Assembly: GCA_022820645.1 (NCBI GenBank)
Contig: JAJEFD010000002.1
Location: 248,001 to 312,000 of the forward strand
DNA length: 64,000 nt
Reading direction: 5' to 3'
Source: Dehalococcoidia bacterium
Lineage (GTDB): Bacteria > Chloroflexota > Dehalococcoidia > Lucifugimonadales > Australimonadaceae
The translations under genes and the position numbers were made by a program. A model generated the notes under the pieces. That model worked only from the letters and a program-made list of their open reading frames with translations. It ran no database searches and was not told the DNA's origin. Below are positions 8,376-16,805 of the stretch, piece by piece. Within the stretch, counting starts at the first letter, position 1, and each line of letters opens with the position of its first letter.

Positions 8376-9383
8376 TTACTTCATCGCCGCTTCGCCAACC
8401 GTCTCCATGATGAGGCGGGTGACGGTGTACGGGTCCATGTTGGCGTTCGGGCGGCGGTCTTCGATGTAGCCCTTGCCCTCGACCTCGACCTGCCAGGGGA
8501 TGCGGATGGAAGCGCCGCGGTCGGAGACGCCGTACTTGAACTCCTTGTAGGAGGCGGTCTCGTGGAGACCGGTCAGCCGCTCCTCGATGCGGTAGCCGTA
8601 GTTGGCGATGTGGAGATCGTGGCGCTTCCCCAGTGCCTCGGCGGCGTCGATGTTGGGCTGGTAGCTGGAGCGCATGGCGTTCGTGGAGAAGTTGGTGTGC
8701 GCCCCTGCCCCGTTCCAGTCCCCGCGCGCGGGCTTGGGGTCCAGCGTCGCGTTGATGTCGAAGTCCTCGCCGGTGCGGTAGAGCAACCAGCGGGCGACCC
8801 AGAGCTGGTCGGATACGTCCAGCGCGCCGAGCGGGCCGACCTGGAACTCCCACTGCCCCGGCATGACTTCACCGTTGATGCCGGAGATGCCCAGCCCGGC
8901 CTGGAGGCAGTTCTCCAGGTGCTCCTCAACCACGGGGCGTCCGAACACCTCGTCGGCGCCGACGCCGCAGTAGTACCCTCCTTGGGGGGGCGGGTAGCCG
9001 CCTTCCGGGAAGCCGAGCGGGCGGGTGCCCTTGAAGAACGTGTACTCCTGCTCGATGCCGAACCAGAACTCGAGGCTCGCGTACTTCTCGGCGGCAACAG
9101 CGCATGCCGCGCGCGTGTTCGTGGGATGGGGAGACATGTCGGGCAGCAGCACCTCGGCCAGGACGAGGATGTTGTCGCCGCCGCGTATGGGGTCGGGGCA
9201 GCAGAAGACGGGCCGCAGCACGCAGTCGGATGCGTCGCCGGGGGCCTGGTTCGTGGACGAGCCGTCGAATCCCCAGATGGGAAGGTCCTCCAGCTTGTTC
9301 GTCTTCTCGATGACCTTCGCCTTGGAGCGGAGCTTCGCCGTGGGCTGAGTGCCGTCTACCCAGATATATTCCGCGCGGATCAT
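8376..9383 (-). CDS. glnII: Glutamine synthetase type II
   Basis: ATP-dependent ligation of ammonia to glutamate. At 335 residues it is the short eukaryotic-type GSII, not the roughly 470-residue GSI. Diagnostic segments are WGFDGSSTNQA (residues 38-48), FGIEQEYTFFK (near 110), GEVMPGQWEFQVGP (171-184) and AGAHTNFST, and the C-terminal substrate Arg segment SDRGASIRIP. A strong GGAGGG site precedes the ATG. GSII occurs in actinomycetes, rhizobia and some Chloroflexota, generally alongside or instead of GSI. It is monocistronic: its own terminator lies downstream, and the next upstream gene starts another unit. Confidence 0.96.
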   Translation of the reverse strand: MIRAEYIWVDGTQPTAKLRSKAKVIEKTNKLEDLPIWGFDGSSTNQAPGDASDCVLRPVFCCPDPIRGGDNILVLAEVLLPDMSPHPTNTRAACAVAAEKYASLEFWFGIEQEYTFFKGTRPLGFPEGGYPPPQGGYYCGVGADEVFGRPVVEEHLENCLQAGLGISGINGEVMPGQWEFQVGPLGALDVSDQLWVARWLLYRTGEDFDINATLDPKPARGDWNGAGAHTNFSTNAMRSSYQPNIDAAEALGKRHDLHIANYGYRIEERLTGLHETASYKEFKYGVSDRGASIRIPWQVEVEGKGYIEDRRPNANMDPYTVTRLIMETVGEAAMK

Positions 9384-9457
9384 TGCAGTAACCCTCCTTC
9401 TTCTCTGCTTTTTCAGTGTTGTCGTTCGGTACGCCGGGCGCGCTTGGGCCGCGCCCG

Positions 9458-10099
9458 TTACTCTTCCGTTATCTCGATCGTGTGGATGGCGTCGCCGGGT
9501 GTCCGTGCAGCCTGGGGGTCGCGGACGCTGATCGACATCAGCACGTCCAACCCATCCGTCACCTGCCCGAATACGGCATGACGGTTGTCCAGGTGTGGCG
9601 TTGGGCCGTGGGTGATGAAGAACTGGCTGCCGTTGGTGTTCGGTCCGGCGTTGGCCATGGAGAGGATGCCGGGTTTGTCGTGCCGCAGGCTGGGGTGGAA
9701 CTCGTCCGCGAAGCGGTACCCTGGGCCGCCCCTGCCCGTTCCGGTGGGGTCGCCGCCCTGCGCCATGAAGTCCGGGATGACGCGGTGGAAGGTCGTGTCG
9801 TCGTAGAAGCCCTCGCGGGCGAGGAAGACGAAGTTGTTGACGGTGTTGGGGACCTTATCGGCGAAGAGCTCGATGACGATGTCGCCCTTCTCGGTCTTGA
9901 ACGTCGCGGTGTAGCTCTTTTCGGGGTCTATCGTCAGGGCTGGTGGGGCGTCGTACTGTTGCGGCATCTGTGCTCCGTTTCTCGTATCGGACACGTCCGG
10001 GGTGGGCGTGGGAGGCAGTGTGTCCTCCGCGCTGCATCCGAGCAGGAGGCCTGTCAGCGCAGCCAGCGCAAGAAGTGTCGTTAGGAAGTGTCTTCTCAT
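9458..10099 (-). CDS. Cyclophilin-type peptidyl-prolyl isomerase, lipoprotein
   Basis: Exported PPIase of 213 residues. A signal peptide ([20 protein letters not shown]) ends in lipobox LLLGC with Cys22 as the lipidation site, followed by a Pro/Thr-rich spacer. The cyclophilin domain runs from about residue 60, with [19 protein letters not shown] and GSQFFI carrying the active-site Arg, Phe and Gln residues. It should catalyse proline isomerisation during folding on the outer face of the membrane. The ATG at 10099 is preferred because it gives the signal peptide; the open frame upstream is not coding. The lgt gene at 15420 would modify such lipoproteins. Confidence 0.92.
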   Translation of the reverse strand: MRRHFLTTLLALAALTGLLLGCSAEDTLPPTPTPDVSDTRNGAQMPQQYDAPPALTIDPEKSYTATFKTEKGDIVIELFADKVPNTVNNFVFLAREGFYDDTTFHRVIPDFMAQGGDPTGTGRGGPGYRFADEFHPSLRHDKPGILSMANAGPNTNGSQFFITHGPTPHLDNRHAVFGQVTDGLDVLMSISVRDPQAARTPGDAIHTIEITEE

Positions 10100-10242
10100 C
10101 GTCCGGCGGCAGCGTCCCCGAGGGATCCGAACGTGCTGCATTAGCGGAGAGGATATGCGCTGGCAGGTGGCGGGGCAAGCGAGAAATGGGGGTGCGGCGC
10201 AAGCCGTAACGAAATCGTAACGAATAGGCCCGTGCTGCCGCG

Positions 10243-11028
10243 TCAATCGAGGCGGTAGAACGCTACGGCGGTACCGCTCAGCACGTCGGCGACCTGCTCG
10301 TCCGTCATCGGGCCCGCCGCATCGATCGTTGCCTGCACCACCTGCTCGTACGATGCAACGGACAGATGGTTCGGCCAATCGCTGCCGAACATCATGCGGC
10401 GGTAGCCGAACAGCCGCACCATCGGCTCCACGAACAGTTTGAGGTGGGCCGTGCTCCACGGCTCCGTATCGAGCGTCACGAGTCCGCTCAACTTGACCGA
10501 TACGTTCGTGCACGGTGCGAGGTTGAGCATGTGGACGCCCCACGGCTCCCGCTCGCTCCGCGCGATGAACGGCGAGCCGATGTGCGCGAGGGCGATGCGC
10601 AGGTCAGGGACGGCCTCGGCCAGATCGCGCACGGAGGGGACCTGGCGCGGCTCCACGATGACGTCCAGGCTCAGGCCGCGCTTCCCCGCCTCGCGGAGAC
10701 CCGCCAGCACGGCGGGCTGCGTCAGCCAGTGGTTGTCTTCCTCGCGATGCGCCGGGAGACAGAGCCCGCGCACCTTCTTGTTGCGTTCCAGCTGTTTGAG
10801 TGTCTTGCCAAGGTCCCGCGAGGTAACGTCCACCCAGACCGTGACCGCGGCCACGAGTTCGTCCTTCGCTGCGGCAGCCAGCGCGGCGTTCGTGGCCTCG
10901 TCCGAAGGCTCGGGTTGGACGAGCACGGTCCGCTGCACGCCGTTGGAGGCCAGGAGCGCAGCGAACTCCCCGGCGGTATCCGGCGCTGCGGGCTGGCGAT
11001 GGGCGTCTACGATGGGTGGGAGGTTCAT
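10243..11028 (-). CDS. Amidohydrolase family 2 protein (short)
   Basis: TIM-barrel metal hydrolase of 261 residues, related to 2-pyrone-4,6-dicarboxylate lactonase-like proteins. Visible signatures are VDAHRQP at residues 7-13 (Asp-x-His), [10 protein letters not shown] near 148, and [10 protein letters not shown] near 227 (strand-8 Asp). The family hydrolyses cyclic or lactone intermediates. It is shorter and clearly different from the two longer amidohydrolases in this window. No catabolic partner is adjacent, so the substrate is unknown. The ribosome site is weak. Confidence 0.85.
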   Translation of the reverse strand: MNLPPIVDAHRQPAAPDTAGEFAALLASNGVQRTVLVQPEPSDEATNAALAAAAKDELVAAVTVWVDVTSRDLGKTLKQLERNKKVRGLCLPAHREEDNHWLTQPAVLAGLREAGKRGLSLDVIVEPRQVPSVRDLAEAVPDLRIALAHIGSPFIARSEREPWGVHMLNLAPCTNVSVKLSGLVTLDTEPWSTAHLKLFVEPMVRLFGYRRMMFGSDWPNHLSVASYEQVVQATIDAAGPMTDEQVADVLSGTAVAFYRLD

Positions 11029-11370
11029 GGTTCCGTTGTGGGCAGACCCGCTGCTGTGGGCGTGCGGGCCTGTCCAATCCTAGCATGGACGAGCCGCAGG
11101 CGGAGCCTGCGCACGATCCTGCACCTCAGCCCTCGATAGCCAGGCAGTGCGTTCTGCCCTCTTGTGCGGAACTTACGACGCATAAGCCGTCTCAACACCT
11201 GTCGTTCCGCTCTCCAACAAACCTCTCTCAACGCACTTTATGGCAGGCTTCTAAACGTGTTCAGACCTTGCTATCGGAATCTGCACTGGACTTGTCGGAT
11301 TCAGCGCGTTATCCTGCGCACGCAAAAGGCAGCGGTTCGACGCAGCTGCCGCATACAGGAGGTAAGTGGG
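11029..11370. other. Gap with no recognised gene
   Basis: 342 bases between a leftward amidohydrolase and a rightward small gene. Part of it (11170-11330) is visibly less GC-rich than the surroundings. No credible ORF, repeat or RNA is recognised; it must hold the promoters of both flanking genes. Confidence 0.5.
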
Positions 11371-11664
11371 ATGCCCACTTTCAGCATCGTTTCGATAGGT
11401 GAAGCCCGCGCGAACAGCGCCACGGGCAAGCGAGCGCAACTGTTGCAGGAATACATCGGCTACATCCAGCGCGTGGCTCCCGGTGAGGCTGGCAAGCTGG
11501 AGGCCGGAGAGGGCGAAACGACCCAGGCGATCAAGCGCCGGCTCGGGGCGGCAGCCCAGGCGCTGGGCAAGAACCTCGACTCGAAAAGCGCGGGCAGCAC
11601 CGTCTATTTCTGGAGTTCGGACGGGCGGCGCCGCGGCAGGCCTCGCAAGAACCCCGTCGCCTAG
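11371..11664 (+). CDS. Small AT-hook DNA-binding-like protein
   Basis: 97-residue basic protein, family not recognised. It ends in GRRRGRPRKNP, a clear AT-hook (Arg-Gly-Arg-Pro core) that binds the minor groove of AT-rich DNA. The N-terminal part (about residues 1-75) has a helical segment KRAQLLQEYIGYIQRV, a Gly/Glu-rich turn and a second helix TQAIKRRLGAAAQALG, then a short strand STVYFW. A very strong AGGAGGT site at normal spacing before the ATG at 11371 argues for abundant expression and shows that the longer open frame upstream is not coding. A nucleoid-associated or regulatory role is inferred from the hook alone. Confidence 0.75.
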   Translation: MPTFSIVSIGEARANSATGKRAQLLQEYIGYIQRVAPGEAGKLEAGEGETTQAIKRRLGAAAQALGKNLDSKSAGSTVYFWSSDGRRRGRPRKNPVA

Positions 11665-11882
11665 CAACCTTCCCTCGCCCATTTCACACGGTATCCCGGC
11701 CCGCTCTCGTGAGCGGTTGGGATGCTGTGTTTGTTAACGTGCATTTATCTCCGGCGGCGGCACGGCTTGCCGCGGCATGACGGGCGCTTTATGCATCGCG
11801 TAAGCGTTCGCCTGTGGCAGGGGCAACCCGGTCATCGGGACGAACGTTTACCCCTTGCGGCCCGAACTGCTGCTACGATATA

Positions 11883-11903
11883 GGCGGGAGCGCTGCTCCC
11901 GCC
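11883..11903. promoter_or_regulatory. Perfect hairpin in rpiB leader
   Basis: GGCGGGAGC-GCT-GCTCCCGCC, a 9-bp perfect stem ending 31 bases before the rpiB start and just downstream of a possible -10 (TACGAT, about 11874). Its position suggests a 5' leader structure rather than a terminator; there is no T tract. Confidence 0.4.
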
Positions 11904-11934
11904 TGCACAGCATTACGAAGCCTCAGGAGCCGGA

Positions 11935-12396
11935 GTGCGCATAGCCATAGCAGCCGATCACGCAGGGTTCACGCTGAAGACCGACGTTGCCGCGATGCTC
12001 GGCGCATGGGGCCACGACGTGCTCGACCTCGGCGCGCACGAATTCGACCCGGACGACGACTACCCCGACTTCGCCGCGCTCGCCGCGCGGGCCGTCGCCG
12101 GCGGCGAGGCGGAGCGCGGCGTCATCGTCTGCGGCAGCGGCGTCGGAGCGAGCATCGCGGCGAACAAGGTCACGGGCGTCCGCGCCGCGATGTGCCACGA
12201 CACCTACTCGGCGCACCAGGGAGTGGAGCACGACGACATGAACGTGCTCTGCATCGGCGGGCGCGTCATCGGACCCGAGACGGCCCGGGAGGTCATCGCG
12301 GCCTTCCTCGGAGCGTCGTTCACCGGCGAGGAGCGCCACGTCCGCAGGCTGGAGAAGGTGAAGGCGCTGGAGCGCAAGGCTGCAGCGGAAGCGTAG
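11935..12396 (+). CDS. rpiB: Ribose-5-phosphate isomerase B
   Basis: Interconverts ribose 5-phosphate and ribulose 5-phosphate. 153 residues, the usual RpiB/LacAB length. N-terminal MRIAIAADHAGF carries the phosphate/substrate loop, GVIVCGSGVGASIAANK the anion hole, and VRAAMCHDTYSA the catalytic region (the Cys in AMCHD is the usual base). GTG start with AGGAG just upstream. It is first in a run rpiB-tal-gnd-pgl of non-oxidative and oxidative pentose-phosphate genes, all rightward with short gaps. Confidence 0.95.
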   Translation: MRIAIAADHAGFTLKTDVAAMLGAWGHDVLDLGAHEFDPDDDYPDFAALAARAVAGGEAERGVIVCGSGVGASIAANKVTGVRAAMCHDTYSAHQGVEHDDMNVLCIGGRVIGPETAREVIAAFLGASFTGEERHVRRLEKVKALERKAAAEA

Positions 12397-12425
12397 ATTC
12401 ACGAGTGACATCAGGAGGCAGCATC

Positions 12426-13532
12426 ATGGAGAACACCATCCGCCGGAACCTTGCGCTCGGACAGTCCACCTGGGTGGACTACATCAGCCGCAACATGCTG
12501 GTGAACGGCGAGTTGGACCGGCTCGTGGAGGATGGCGTCACTGGGCTGACGTCCAACCCCACCATCTTCGAGAAGGCCATCTCCGGCAGCGCCGACTACG
12601 ACGAGGCGCTCGCAGGGCTGTCGAACGAAGGGAAGACCCCCACGCAGATATTCGAGGCGCTCGCGGTCGAGGACATCCGCGCCGCCGCGCAGGCGCTCCG
12701 CCCCGTCTACGACGCCTGCGGCGGACGTGACGGCTTCGTCTCGCTCGAGGTCGCCCCTACCCTCGCCTACGACACCGAAGGCACCGTACGCGACGCGCGT
12801 CGCCTCTGGGCCGCGGTCGGTGAGCCGAACGTGATGATTAAGGTGCCCGGAACGCCAGAGGGCTTGCCCGCCATCACCCAGCTCATCGGCGAGGGCATCA
12901 ACGTGAACGTCACGCTCATCTTCGCGCTGGACGCCTACCGGCGCGTGATGGATGCCTACGTCGCTGGGCTCCAGGCGCTCGCGCAGCGAGGCGGCCCGCT
13001 CGGGCGCGTCGCGTCGGTGGCGTCGTTCTTCGTCAGCCGCGTGGACACCGCGGTCGACAACGCACTCGAAAAGTGTGGCGCTGAGCCGTCGCTGCAGGGC
13101 AAGGCGGCGGTAGCGAACGCCCGCGCCGCGTACGCCCTCTTCGAGGAGCGGTTCGCACGGGACGACTTCGCCGCACTGCGGGCGCAGGGCGCACAGGTGC
13201 AGCGCCCGCTCTGGGCGAGCACGAGCACCAAGAATCCCGCCTACCCCGACACGCTCTACGTCGACAACCTGATCGGCCCCGACTCCGTGAACACGATGCC
13301 GCCAGACACGCTCCAGGCCGCGCTGGACCACGGCGTCTCCGCACTGACGCTGGAGGGCACCGAGCAGGAAGCGAACGCCACCCTCGCGGCTCTGGCAGAG
13401 GCGGGCGTGGACATGGGCGCCGTCACGGACAAGCTGCTCAGCGACGGCGTGGACGCGTTCGCCGGCTCGTACCGGCAACTGCTGGAGAGCATCGAGGCGA
13501 AGTGCGGCCTGCTGGCCCAGGCGCGCAGCTGA
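12426..13532 (+). CDS. tal: Transaldolase
   Basis: Transfers a dihydroxyacetone unit between sugar phosphates via a Schiff base. About 368 residues, the long bacterial/plant-type transaldolase. Signatures are GLTSNPTIFEKAI near residue 40 and VMIKVPGTPEGLPAI near 138, with the Schiff-base Lys in IKVP. The ATG at 12426 sits after CAGGAGGCAGC, 29 bases past the rpiB stop; the longer upstream open frame is a shadow of rpiB. It links the pentose-phosphate pathway to glycolysis. Confidence 0.95.
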   Translation: MENTIRRNLALGQSTWVDYISRNMLVNGELDRLVEDGVTGLTSNPTIFEKAISGSADYDEALAGLSNEGKTPTQIFEALAVEDIRAAAQALRPVYDACGGRDGFVSLEVAPTLAYDTEGTVRDARRLWAAVGEPNVMIKVPGTPEGLPAITQLIGEGINVNVTLIFALDAYRRVMDAYVAGLQALAQRGGPLGRVASVASFFVSRVDTAVDNALEKCGAEPSLQGKAAVANARAAYALFEERFARDDFAALRAQGAQVQRPLWASTSTKNPAYPDTLYVDNLIGPDSVNTMPPDTLQAALDHGVSALTLEGTEQEANATLAALAEAGVDMGAVTDKLLSDGVDAFAGSYRQLLESIEAKCGLLAQARS

Positions 13533-13556
13533 TCCGGCGCAACCCGCGCAACTCCC

Positions 13557-13590
13557 TCCGTCATTCCCGCGCAGGCGGGGATCCAGCATG
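13557..13590. repeat. Family A palindromic repeat
   Basis: 'CCGTCATTCCCGCGCAGGCGGGGATCCAG' element between tal and gnd, an inverted repeat around a GCAG loop. Being transcribed within the operon, it could form a hairpin between the two cistrons. Confidence 0.8.
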
Positions 13591-13623
13591 ACCGGGAGTG
13601 TTAGTCAACAAGGAGGAAACGCT

Positions 13624-14532
13624 ATGGACATCGGCATGGTGGGGCTGGGACGGATGGGGGGCAATATGTCCGAACGCCTGCGCCGGGGCGGGCATCGCGT
13701 CGTCTCCTACGACCGCGACCCGGACACGCGCCAGGCAGCGGCGGCGTCCGGCTGCGAGGTCGTGGACTCGCTCGAGGGGTTCGTGGAGGCGCTGGAGGCG
13801 CCCCGCGTCGTCTGGGTGATGGTGCCGTCCGGCAACCCGACGGAGGCGACCGTCGCCGCACTTGGCGACGTGCTGGAGTCGGGTGACCTCGTGGTGGACG
13901 GCGGCAACTCGAACTACAACGACTCGATGCGGCGCGGCGAGTCCCTGCGGCGCAAGGGCATCGAGATGGTGGACGCCGGTGTCAGCGGCGGCATATGGGG
14001 GCTCGCGGAGGGCTACTGCCTCATGGTTGGCGGCAGCGAGCAGGCCGTCGCATTGGTGGAACCCGTGTTCCGCACGCTCGCCCCAACGCCGGAGAAGGGT
14101 TACGCCCACGTCGGGCCGCTCGGCGCCGGGCACTTCGTGAAGATGGTGCACAACGGCATCGAGTACGGGCTCATGCAGGCGTACGCCGAGGGCTTCGAGC
14201 TGATGCGTGCGAAGCAGAGCCTCGACCTCGACGTCGCGCAGATAGCCGAGATATGGCGGCACGGGAGCGTCGTGCGCTCGTGGTTGCTCGACCTCACCGC
14301 GGCGGCGCTCGAAGAGGACGACTCCCTCTCGGGCATCGTGCCGTGGGTGGACGACTCCGGAGAAGGACGCTGGACGGTGGAGGAGTCCATCGAGCTTGCG
14401 GTCCCGCTGCCGGTGATCTCGATGGCGCTCCAGGCGCGCTTCCGCTCCCGCGACGAGACCCAGTTCGGCTTCAGGCTGCTCGCGGCGATGCGCAACCAGT
14501 TCGGCGGCCACGCCGTGAGGCGCCAGTCCTAG
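13624..14532 (+). CDS. gnd: 6-phosphogluconate dehydrogenase (decarboxylating), short type
   Basis: Oxidises 6-phosphogluconate to ribulose 5-phosphate and CO2 with NAD(P). 302 residues, the short GndA/YqeC-like class rather than the 470-residue Gnd. The Rossmann motif is MVGLGRMGGNM (residues 5-15), the substrate segment GGNSNYNDS near 98 and DAGVSGGIWG near 119, and the catalytic Lys is in GHFVKMVHNGIEYG near 175. AAGGAGG precedes the ATG at 13624. It acts between pgl and rpiB in the same cluster. Confidence 0.95.
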   Translation: MDIGMVGLGRMGGNMSERLRRGGHRVVSYDRDPDTRQAAAASGCEVVDSLEGFVEALEAPRVVWVMVPSGNPTEATVAALGDVLESGDLVVDGGNSNYNDSMRRGESLRRKGIEMVDAGVSGGIWGLAEGYCLMVGGSEQAVALVEPVFRTLAPTPEKGYAHVGPLGAGHFVKMVHNGIEYGLMQAYAEGFELMRAKQSLDLDVAQIAEIWRHGSVVRSWLLDLTAAALEEDDSLSGIVPWVDDSGEGRWTVEESIELAVPLPVISMALQARFRSRDETQFGFRLLAAMRNQFGGHAVRRQS

Positions 14533-14548
14533 CGCGATGAGCGAGTTC

Positions 14549-14600
14549 CGTCATTCCCGCACCGGCGGGAATCCAGAGCGCGCGGGCAGCGCGCACGGGG
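14549..14600. repeat. Family A palindromic repeat with GC-rich tail
   Basis: 'CCGTCATTCCCGCACCGGCGGGAATCCAG' followed by the AGCGCGCGGGCAGCGCGCAC tail seen with other copies of this family, between gnd and pgl. Confidence 0.8.
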
Positions 14601-14675
14601 CGGTGGAGTTGGGTTGGGCTGCTCCCCTGTTTTCATCGTTTGTGGTGCCCCCGGGCACGTGGCAAAGGTTGCGCC

Positions 14676-15416
14676 ATGACTGACGTGCGCGTCTTCCCCA
14701 CTCCCGCTGCGCTCACACAGGCCGCGGCGAACCTCGTGCTGGCGTCGGCTGAGGAAGCCGTCCGGGAACGCGGGCGTTTCGTGTGGGGACTATCCGGGGG
14801 CAGCACGCCGGAAGCGCTGTACCGGAAACTCACGGAACCGCCCTACTCGACCGCGATGCCGTGGCGCGCCACGTTCGTGTTCTGGGGCGACGAGCGCTGG
14901 GTGCCGCACAACCATCCCGATAGCAACCAGCGGATGGCAACCGAGGCGCTGCTCGCCCACGGCCCCGCCGCCAGGGCGAATGTCATCCCCGTGCCGACGG
15001 GGAACACCTCCCCCAACGAGTCAGCAGCCGCCGTCGAGGATGCGCTGCGCCGCATCTCCGGCGGTGCGCCGGTGCGACCGGACCTGCTGCTGCTCGGCAT
15101 CGGCCCCGACGGGCACACGGCGTCGCTCTTCCCCGGCACGAGCGGGCTCGACGAGCGCGAACGGCTCTTCGTTGCCAACCGCGTGCCGCAACTCGACACG
15201 TGGCGCATCACGGCCACCCTGCCGCTCATCAACGCTTCGCGGCACGTCGTCTTCCTCGCGCAGGGACGAGATAAGGCAGAGGCACTGCGGCTCGCGCTGC
15301 ACCCGGTTGACGGCGGACCTCTCCTGCCCGCCGCACTCGTCGCGCCGGACGACGGCACGCTGACGTGGATGCTCGACCGGCAGGCCGCGTCCGGGTTGGG
15401 CCAGCACTCTGGGTGA
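14676..15416 (+). CDS. pgl: 6-phosphogluconolactonase
   Basis: Hydrolyses 6-phosphogluconolactone to 6-phosphogluconate. 246 residues of the DevB/SOL type, homologous to glucosamine-6-phosphate isomerases. Motifs are GLSGGSTPEALYRKL near residue 37, FWGDERWVPHNHPDSNQ near 69 and LLGIGPDGHTASLFPG near 140. The ATG at 14676 is preferred to the upstream in-frame start because AAAGG precedes it and the family begins here. Last gene of the pentose-phosphate run; glucose-6-phosphate dehydrogenase (zwf) and transketolase are not in the window. Confidence 0.94.
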   Translation: MTDVRVFPTPAALTQAAANLVLASAEEAVRERGRFVWGLSGGSTPEALYRKLTEPPYSTAMPWRATFVFWGDERWVPHNHPDSNQRMATEALLAHGPAARANVIPVPTGNTSPNESAAAVEDALRRISGGAPVRPDLLLLGIGPDGHTASLFPGTSGLDERERLFVANRVPQLDTWRITATLPLINASRHVVFLAQGRDKAEALRLALHPVDGGPLLPAALVAPDDGTLTWMLDRQAASGLGQHSG

Positions 15417-15419
15417 TTG

Positions 15420-16367
15420 TCAGGACGGCGATTCCGTGTCCGTTTCGGATCCCTGCGTGCGGCGGCGTGCCCGCCGCTCTGCCGACCGCGACCGGGCTGC
15501 GGGCTGCTCCACCGGCCTCGTGTCGGCCCGCCGGGCGTCTTCCCTGCCCGAAGCAAGGTACGGCGGCCTGCGCCAGAGGAAGAGCGCCAGCAGCGCAACG
15601 ACGATCATCACGGCGGAGACGAGGTGTGCGACCGGCACGTCGCCCACCTTCCAGTTGTCGGTGCGCATGAACTCCAGTGCAGAGCGCTCCAACGCGTACC
15701 AGATGAAGTAGAGGAAGAGCAGGTCACCCTGCCGGAGGCTGTTGCCGAAGCGGCGCCCGACCCACAACAGCACGATGACGCCGAGGAAGCTCAGCAGTGA
15801 TTCGTAGAGGAAGAGCGGGTGGAAGTACGCCGCCGCGCCTGAGTCCCACGGGAAGTGGTGCTCCGGCCCCACGGGGATGCCCCAGGGGAGACTCGTCTCC
15901 GGCCCGTAAAGCTCCTTGTTGAAGAAGTTGCCCCACCTTCCGACCGCCTGCCCTAACAGAAAAGCAGGCGCTCCGATGTCGAACCAGCGCAGCGCGCGGA
16001 TGCGCTGTCCCCGTCCGGCGCGCGCCCGGCGGTTCACCCACCAGACGTAGAGCACGAGCGCGAACGCCGCGCCCGCTATCGCGCCGAAGATGCCGATGCC
16101 CCCGGCGCGCAGCACGAATATCTGTCCGGGGTTCTCGGAGTAGAAGCTCCACAGGTCTATGACGTGGTAGAGCCGCGCGCCGATGAGGCCGAACACGACG
16201 CCGAGCACCGCGATGTTCAGCACGTGGTCAGGGTTCTCGCCGAGGCGTTTCGCCTCGAACTGCGCCAGCACGATGCCCGCGAGCAGCCCCGCGAGGATCA
16301 TCAGGGAGTAGAAGCGTATCTCCAGTCCGAAGAGGATGAGGCCGCGAAACGTGATGTCGAAATCCAC
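15420..16367 (-). CDS. lgt: Prolipoprotein diacylglyceryl transferase
   Basis: Inner-membrane enzyme that attaches diacylglycerol to the lipobox Cys of prolipoproteins. 315 residues with about seven hydrophobic helices. The family signature GRWGNFFNKELYG is near residue 146, and GLIGARLYHVIDLW carries the conserved Arg-His region. The GTG at 16367 is chosen because AGGAG lies five bases upstream; the extension to 16427 is not needed. The C-terminal 40 residues are a highly charged Arg/Glu-rich tail beyond the usual family end. It would process the lipoproteins at 9458 and 36504. Confidence 0.95.
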   Translation of the reverse strand: MDFDITFRGLILFGLEIRFYSLMILAGLLAGIVLAQFEAKRLGENPDHVLNIAVLGVVFGLIGARLYHVIDLWSFYSENPGQIFVLRAGGIGIFGAIAGAAFALVLYVWWVNRRARAGRGQRIRALRWFDIGAPAFLLGQAVGRWGNFFNKELYGPETSLPWGIPVGPEHHFPWDSGAAAYFHPLFLYESLLSFLGVIVLLWVGRRFGNSLRQGDLLFLYFIWYALERSALEFMRTDNWKVGDVPVAHLVSAVMIVVALLALFLWRRPPYLASGREDARRADTRPVEQPAARSRSAERRARRRTQGSETDTESPS

Positions 16368-16425
16368 ACTGGCTCCTGGGAGTCCGGCCCATGGTGCGAA
16401 CGCAGGCCGGACGCGGGCTCGCGTC

Positions 16426-16431
16426 ATTATA
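16426..16431 (-). promoter_or_regulatory. -10 box TATAAT for lgt
   Basis: Consensus TATAAT on the minus strand, about 60 bases upstream of the lgt GTG. The -35 is not clear. It lies back-to-back with the toxin-antitoxin control region. Confidence 0.5.
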
Positions 16432-16470
16432 GTCTGCTGGACACGACGCGCGGTCGCTCCAGGACGATAT

Positions 16471-16492
16471 GACTATGGTCAATGACTATGGT
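16471..16492. promoter_or_regulatory. Direct repeat, candidate antitoxin operator
   Basis: GACTATGGT occurs twice, 13 bases apart (16471-16479 and 16484-16492), 29 bases before the antitoxin ATG. Phd-type antitoxins bind repeats at their own promoter, and this is the only repeat in the gap. Confidence 0.45.
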
Positions 16493-16520
16493 ACGCTGAG
16501 GCAGACGTACGGGAGGAACC

Positions 16521-16805
16521 ATGGCTGCAAACGAAGCAACCGGGATCGGCGGCGTCCGCACCATCAAAGCGTCGGAGTTCAAGGCGAAGTGCCTCCAACT
16601 CATGGACGAGGTCGCCGAGAGCGGCCAGGAGATCGTCATCACCAAGAAGGGCAAACCCGTCTCCCGTCTGATGCCCTACCGTGAGAAGGGGAAACTTGTC
16701 TTCGGCGAGGACCGGGGTCTATTCGAGATTCATGCCGACATCGTGGAGCCTATGCCCGCCGAGTGGTTCGAGAAAGACGACGGCGACGAGGACGACCTCT
16801 TTTGA
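16521..16805 (+). CDS. Phd/YefM-type antitoxin
   Basis: 94-residue antitoxin of a type II toxin-antitoxin pair. The N-terminal Phd/YefM fold shows TIKASEFKAKCLQLMDEVAE (residues 14-33) and EIVITKKGKPVSRLMPY (37-53). The acidic C-terminus (EKDDGDEDDLF) is the part expected to wrap the toxin. GGGAGG precedes the ATG. Such proteins neutralise the toxin and repress the operon through operator repeats. The stop codon overlaps the toxin start (TTGA), so the two are translationally coupled. Confidence 0.9.
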   Translation: MAANEATGIGGVRTIKASEFKAKCLQLMDEVAESGQEIVITKKGKPVSRLMPYREKGKLVFGEDRGLFEIHADIVEPMPAEWFEKDDGDEDDLF

